From the NCBI GenBank assembly GCA_015657535.1, contig JADHZB010000190.1, positions 1-10,342 of the forward strand: DNA of 10,342 nt, written 5' to 3'. The position numbers were made by a program, and so were the translations under genes. Shown in pieces: positions 6,648-10,342 of this stretch. The notes beneath the pieces are model-generated. The model was given only the letters and a program-made list of their open reading frames with translations, was not told the DNA's origin and ran no database searches. The stretch is from Nephromyces sp. MM_2019 (Eukaryota; Apicomplexa; Aconoidasida; Nephromycida). Within the stretch, counting starts at the first letter, position 1, and every line of letters starts with the position of its first letter.

Positions 6648-9600
6648 ATGAAGAGCAACAAAACCTTCATAGCGAGGATTCCCCCCTCTCAAGGAGGCTT
6701 CACCAACTCTCCTGCCTCGACTGGAGAATTCTCCGCCTGTGGCCAGTACTTTGCTCAGCTAGATGGCCCTCGCTGCATCCTTTGGAGATTATCTCAGGAA
6801 GAAGAGGGAGGAAGCAGCAACTTCACACATACCACCAACACACTCTCCCCACGTACAGCTTTATCTTCACGCAGAAATGACAGCATAAGCCTTCATCAGC
6901 ATGACTTTGTAGCTACAGATGCAGATACCTCCAAGCAGGCATCTTGTGTGAGCTACACACACCACCCTCCCTCATGGTACTCTGTTGTATGGCAGACTCA
7001 GTTGCTCAATGATCTCCCAGTGTGTGTGCATTTCGTTCATCCTGAGAAGACCGCCTTCTCGGAGGCATCACACCCCCCCAGGCTTCATCAAGAAGAGGAG
7101 GAAGAGGAGCTTAGCTTAAGGAGGGATGCTGCGGTATACATGCTGATAGGGTTGAGCTCAGGGGGTGTGTTGTGCTACGATTGTATGGAGGAGAAGGTGG
7201 TATTTCAGACGAATGGGGTTGATTCTGTTAGAGAGTGGAGTTCATCTAACTCTTTGTCTACCCCCTCCACCACTGCTACTCACCACTTTGCGCCCTCTTC
7301 CCCCCCTAAAAATCCCCCCATAGGGATGTCTATAGCCTCCTCTCTGTGGCGACGTTGCTTCTACGTTTCAATCTCCTCATCTTCACAGCCTGTAGCTTTA
7401 ACTGAGGAGTCTCGAGGCTTCAGTGCATCTTCAAAGGTCTTCATCTTCTCTCTAGACGATGGTCGATACCTTGATGAGATCTCATTGCCTAGTAAGATCG
7501 TCCCTCCTTCGTGTGTGTGCGAGCTTCACCTCACTCCTGGGGGGTCTAGGCTGATAGTCGGAATGCTTAGCTCTTCAAAATCTGCGGGAGTAGTGATTGA
7601 TCTGATGACTAAGACGATAGTTTTCTCTCTTTGTGGAGCCCCAGAGGCTGTGTGTCGATTGATGGTTATACCTGCAAGATCTCCTCCTCATAGTGTGGAG
7701 GAGAGTACCGAAGACGGTGGGACGATGAAAAGTGGGGGTGGTGATGGGGGTTTACTTTCTCCTAGGGGGGTTGCTACCACTATGTGCGGTTGTGGTGTGT
7801 GGGTTGTAGGGGCCTTTAGCAGTAGCCCCGGTTTGATGCTATGGTGTGTGCCTGATGAAGCTCAAGAAGCTTCAATCCATTCAATGCACGAGGAGGTCGT
7901 GGGATCGTCGAAGAAAGCATCTTCAAGAGGGGGGTTTGCTGGTGAAGATGAGAGTGTGGGGAAACGAACGTTTGAAGATTTACAGAAGGCGAGCAAGAAG
8001 AAGAGAAAGCTTCACCCTGTAGCCCATCTGATTTGCGATGAGTGTGTTGTGAAAGCGACTTGTATATTCTCAAGGGGGGTTGGGAGTGATGAAAGGGGGG
8101 TATCTGAGGGTGGAAAAGCCGGGCCTGAGGGTGGATCTTCGTTCTCAGCGTCTGAGAAGGATCCCCACTCTCCTCCTCCCCCCTCTTCTTCTTCACTTTG
8201 CCTGATGGTTTTGGGATTAACAGCCTCTTCACAGATGGTTTTCTGGGTTTTGAGCGATTCTCAGATGATGAATGCTCTGTTGGGACTGAGCTCAGCAGCT
8301 TCTGCCTCCAAGAAGAAGAAGAGTGCAGCTGAAGCTGTGGGAGGAGATGTTCTCACTGAATCTCAGCGTTTTGCTACGATCCCAATGAGTTGTAGGCTTA
8401 CTCCTCCAGCTGCCGACTGTACGTACATCTCGAGTGAAGGAAGCCCAAAGAAGGAGGAGGCCAAAGATGTAGCCACGTCGAAGCCTCCTTATGGTGGCTC
8501 CTCTTTAAAGCAACAAACGATGGCAGCTGATCGTAGCTGTTGGCTGAGCTTCGTTTCGCTCTCTACACCGAATCCAGCTGCCTTCAGTAGATCTTCAGCC
8601 AGTCGTTCAGCCTATATAGAGCCTTCAAGAGGTGTGTTATCTTCAGAGGATGCATACCCTCCTCATAGAAGCTTCAAGTGCCGATTACTGCTCCTAGTGT
8701 CGAGCCTTGGGCAGATGGCTGGCTTTGCTACCCTCTCGCTTGATCACTGGGATCTTCTTTCTATGCTTTTGAAGAAGAAGAAGAAGTTGAGGCGCATCTT
8801 CATAGCTCCATCTCAGAGCTTTTCACGCGATTCTGCTCTTCAAAAGGGTGCCTCTAGTGTGTTAGATGCTTCAAACCCGGAGCGACTCTCCTCCAAAACG
8901 CACACACACCAACACCAACGCACTTCCTCCACAGACGCAGCCCCAAAAGGCCCTCCCCCACACCAACCCACCACTCTTCCCGGAGAGAAGAAGAAGGATG
9001 GGGGGTTGGTATACTCTCTCGCTTCCATCTCTGCTGCCAAGACTTCAATAGATTCTGTTCAAGCTACCCCCCAGCAGGAGGCTGAAGCCAACAGCTCACT
9101 GAGGCAACCTACCTCCACCAAGGAGACTCTTCTCTCTTCAATTTCTTCCTTAAAGAACCATCCCTCCTCCAATACCGCCACTAGTGCGTCTGGTTCTACG
9201 ACTGACACACACCCCACCCGAGAAGAAAACCCTCCCACAGATGATAAAAGTGGCTCTCTTGTTGAAGCTAGTAAGAAACGATCAACACCATCTTCCACAC
9301 ACACCACCACCTCTCAACACGCACACACACTAGCTCCCACCTCCAACCCTCTACTAAAACGAGGAGGAGGAGGAGGAGCCGCTCACTCCATGATGCCTAT
9401 GCTTCAGCAAGCTCTGAAGACGGAGGATAAGGATCTCCTAGAGTCTGTGCTTAGTGTAGGAGATCCCTCAGTCATTAGCCACACTGTAAGAGAGCTCTCT
9501 TCTCCTATGGCTCTACAGGTCCTAGCTCTCATTGTAGATAGAATGCAGGCAGTAGCTATCCGTGTGTTGTTTCTAGCTAGATGGGTGCAGGAGATTATAA

Positions 9601-9827
9601 AGAGGCATTCTCTCTTCCTCATGAGTAGCCCTACTGCTAAGCTCATCCTCAATCAACTCTATCATCACATCATCAAACGAATAGAAACTAATCAGTCGCT
9701 GCTTAGGCTTCAAGGCCGTGTAGATACACTCATGCTTCAAGCAGAAGCTCGTAGTGTGAAAAGATCTCTAGTTAGTCGGGAGGTTAGTAAAGCGAAGGAT
9801 CCGTTAGTTGAGTATAATGAGGAGTGA
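6648..9827 (+). CDS. UTP5: U3 snoRNP/t-UTP subcomplex protein UTP5 (WDR43 family)
   Basis: Nucleolar subunit of the t-UTP (UtpA) part of the small-subunit processome, linking Pol I transcription to early pre-18S rRNA processing. From Met at 6648 the protein has 1059 aa, against about 640-680 in yeast and human. An N-terminal degenerate WD-repeat region includes FSACGQYFAQLDGPRCILWRL (about 28-48), VYMLIGLSSGGVLCYD (from 163), VFIFSLDDGRYLDEI (from 264), LTPGGSRLIVGML (about 295) and VWVVGAFSSSPGLMLW (from 384). A basic KKKRK at 450-454 fits a nuclear localisation signal, and a second basic cluster, KKKKKLRR, follows near 710. A Ser/Thr/Pro/His-rich linker spans about 740-910 and ends in a Gly run. 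The Utp12 domain occupies about 915-1030: MLQQALKTEDKDLLESVLS, VRELSSPMALQVLALIVDRM, ARWVQEIIKRHSLFLMS, LNQLYHHIIKRIETNQSLLR and LQGRVDTLMLQAE, a close match to the WDR43/Utp5 C-terminus. The upstream Met at 6522 is less likely because the family starts near the first WD strand. It appears to be one exon, stop TGA at 9825. Confidence 0.9.
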   Translation: MKSNKTFIARIPPSQGGFTNSPASTGEFSACGQYFAQLDGPRCILWRLSQEEEGGSSNFTHTTNTLSPRTALSSRRNDSISLHQHDFVATDADTSKQASCVSYTHHPPSWYSVVWQTQLLNDLPVCVHFVHPEKTAFSEASHPPRLHQEEEEEELSLRRDAAVYMLIGLSSGGVLCYDCMEEKVVFQTNGVDSVREWSSSNSLSTPSTTATHHFAPSSPPKNPPIGMSIASSLWRRCFYVSISSSSQPVALTEESRGFSASSKVFIFSLDDGRYLDEISLPSKIVPPSCVCELHLTPGGSRLIVGMLSSSKSAGVVIDLMTKTIVFSLCGAPEAVCRLMVIPARSPPHSVEESTEDGGTMKSGGGDGGLLSPRGVATTMCGCGVWVVGAFSSSPGLMLWCVPDEAQEASIHSMHEEVVGSSKKASSRGGFAGEDESVGKRTFEDLQKASKKKRKLHPVAHLICDECVVKATCIFSRGVGSDERGVSEGGKAGPEGGSSFSASEKDPHSPPPPSSSSLCLMVLGLTASSQMVFWVLSDSQMMNALLGLSSAASASKKKKSAAEAVGGDVLTESQRFATIPMSCRLTPPAADCTYISSEGSPKKEEAKDVATSKPPYGGSSLKQQTMAADRSCWLSFVSLSTPNPAAFSRSSASRSAYIEPSRGVLSSEDAYPPHRSFKCRLLLLVSSLGQMAGFATLSLDHWDLLSMLLKKKKKLRRIFIAPSQSFSRDSALQKGASSVLDASNPERLSSKTHTHQHQRTSSTDAAPKGPPPHQPTTLPGEKKKDGGLVYSLASISAAKTSIDSVQATPQQEAEANSSLRQPTSTKETLLSSISSLKNHPSSNTATSASGSTTDTHPTREENPPTDDKSGSLVEASKKRSTPSSTHTTTSQHAHTLAPTSNPLLKRGGGGGAAHSMMPMLQQALKTEDKDLLESVLSVGDPSVISHTVRELSSPMALQVLALIVDRMQAVAIRVLFLARWVQEIIKRHSLFLMSSPTAKLILNQLYHHIIKRIETNQSLLRLQGRVDTLMLQAEARSVKRSLVSREVSKAKDPLVEYNEE
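9360..9378 (+). repeat. (GGA)n trinucleotide run coding poly-Gly in UTP5
   Basis: A short GAGGAGGAG run encodes five consecutive Gly just before the Utp12 domain. It lies at the linker/domain boundary, so length change here would probably be tolerated. Confidence 0.7.
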
Positions 9828-10342
9828 GGTGGATATGGTGGTTTGTGTGCAGTGGTGTGTGTGTAGTGGTGTGTGTAGATTTGATTTGCGTTGGTGTGTG
9901 TGTATATTTGTGCGTGTGTTTGCTTATCTTATGTTTCGTCTATATGTTTTTGTATGCATTTGTTTGATAGTGTGTGCGTGTGATGTTCATTTGGTGGGAT
10001 TTCTGCTTCTTCATAGTAGACGTAGAGAATATCTTTTTCTTCTGGTGTGTGTGTTTTGCTTGTGTGTCTGTTGAAGATGCTACAGCAGGTGCTTTGTGGG
10101 AGGACAACTCTCCCACTGAGCAGCTCATTGCAACGCGACCGAGATTTTTGCTTTTCTTTGGAAGTATGAGAAGGTTTTTGATGTGTTTGAGCGTGTGTCT
10201 ATGTGTCTGTGTGTATTTGTCTATCTATGCGTGTGTGTATCTGAATTTGTGTTTATAAGCCTCTCTCTGTCGCTGTGTGTGTTATATATGTGAAAATCTC
10301 TTTCAGTATCTCGTTGTGTGTGTTAGTAAACCTCCCTCTGTC
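9828..10342. other. GT-rich DNA downstream of UTP5; weak candidate exon
   Basis: GT-rich sequence on the plus strand fills most of this stretch; it should include the UTP5 3' UTR. A less repetitive island at about 10000-10165 breaks the pattern. It has a plausible plus-strand acceptor (CTTCTTCATAG at 10017) and a donor-like GTATGA at 10164, with two open frames between 10070 and 10163. No protein family is recognised in either frame or on the minus strand. Confidence 0.4.
10096..10116. repeat. Perfect 7-bp inverted repeat downstream of UTP5
   Basis: GTGGGAG (10096-10102) pairs with CTCCCAC (10110-10116) across a 7-base loop. It could be extended by a GCT/AGC pair (10091-10093 with 10119-10121) after one mismatch and one wobble. 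It lies in the non-repetitive island about 270 bases past the UTP5 stop. Confidence 0.5.

Noticed and set aside
2134..10105. Shared 13-mer TTGTGGGAGGACA near 2134 and 10094
   Set aside because: One shared 13-mer is not unexpected in 10 kb of compositionally biased DNA, and similarity does not extend into the flanks.

Overview
The window looks like nuclear DNA of a single-celled eukaryote. It carries three conserved eukaryotic housekeeping genes: RPP30 (RNase P/MRP subunit), UXT (prefoldin-like) and UTP5/WDR43 (small-subunit processome). One has at least six short exons with GT-AG introns, and two carry long Ser/Pro/Thr/Gly-rich insertions absent from animal and yeast relatives. The DNA is full of CA/GT microsatellites, isolated runs of six to eight C or G, and the pentamer CTTCA. 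This style resembles coccidian apicomplexans or another alveolate, but I cannot place the species; that part is inference.

Layout: (1) 1-1564, plus strand: RPP30, cut by the left window edge, with a large low-complexity insertion in its N-terminal half and a possible further 3' exon at 1641-1776. (2) 1777-2523: spacer with four small hairpins and G/purine-rich and CA-rich stretches, between convergent genes. (3) 2524-4417, minus strand: a complete UXT gene, which I rebuilt from six exons of 7-143 nt. All five junctions keep the reading frame and the protein is 152 aa, close to the human length. Its introns hold most of the microsatellites and a G-tract repeat. (4) 4418-6647: 2.2 kb between divergent genes, without a gene I can support. 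It contains an A/T-rich island and then long CT-rich tracts. (5) 6648-9827, plus strand: UTP5/WDR43, a single-exon 1059-aa protein with a WD-repeat region, a long Ser/Thr-rich linker and a clear C-terminal Utp12 domain. (6) 9828-10342: GT-rich downstream DNA with one perfect hairpin and a weak candidate exon.

Two of the genes act in RNA processing: RPP30 in pre-tRNA and pre-rRNA cleavage, UTP5 in pre-18S rRNA processing. UXT is a co-chaperone/transcription cofactor of the prefoldin alpha family. They do not form an operon. I found no mobile element, CRISPR array, tRNA or rRNA, and no new defence or biosynthetic system. The most notable signals are the hidden UXT gene, the frame-independent CTTCA enrichment and the C6/G6 tracts.
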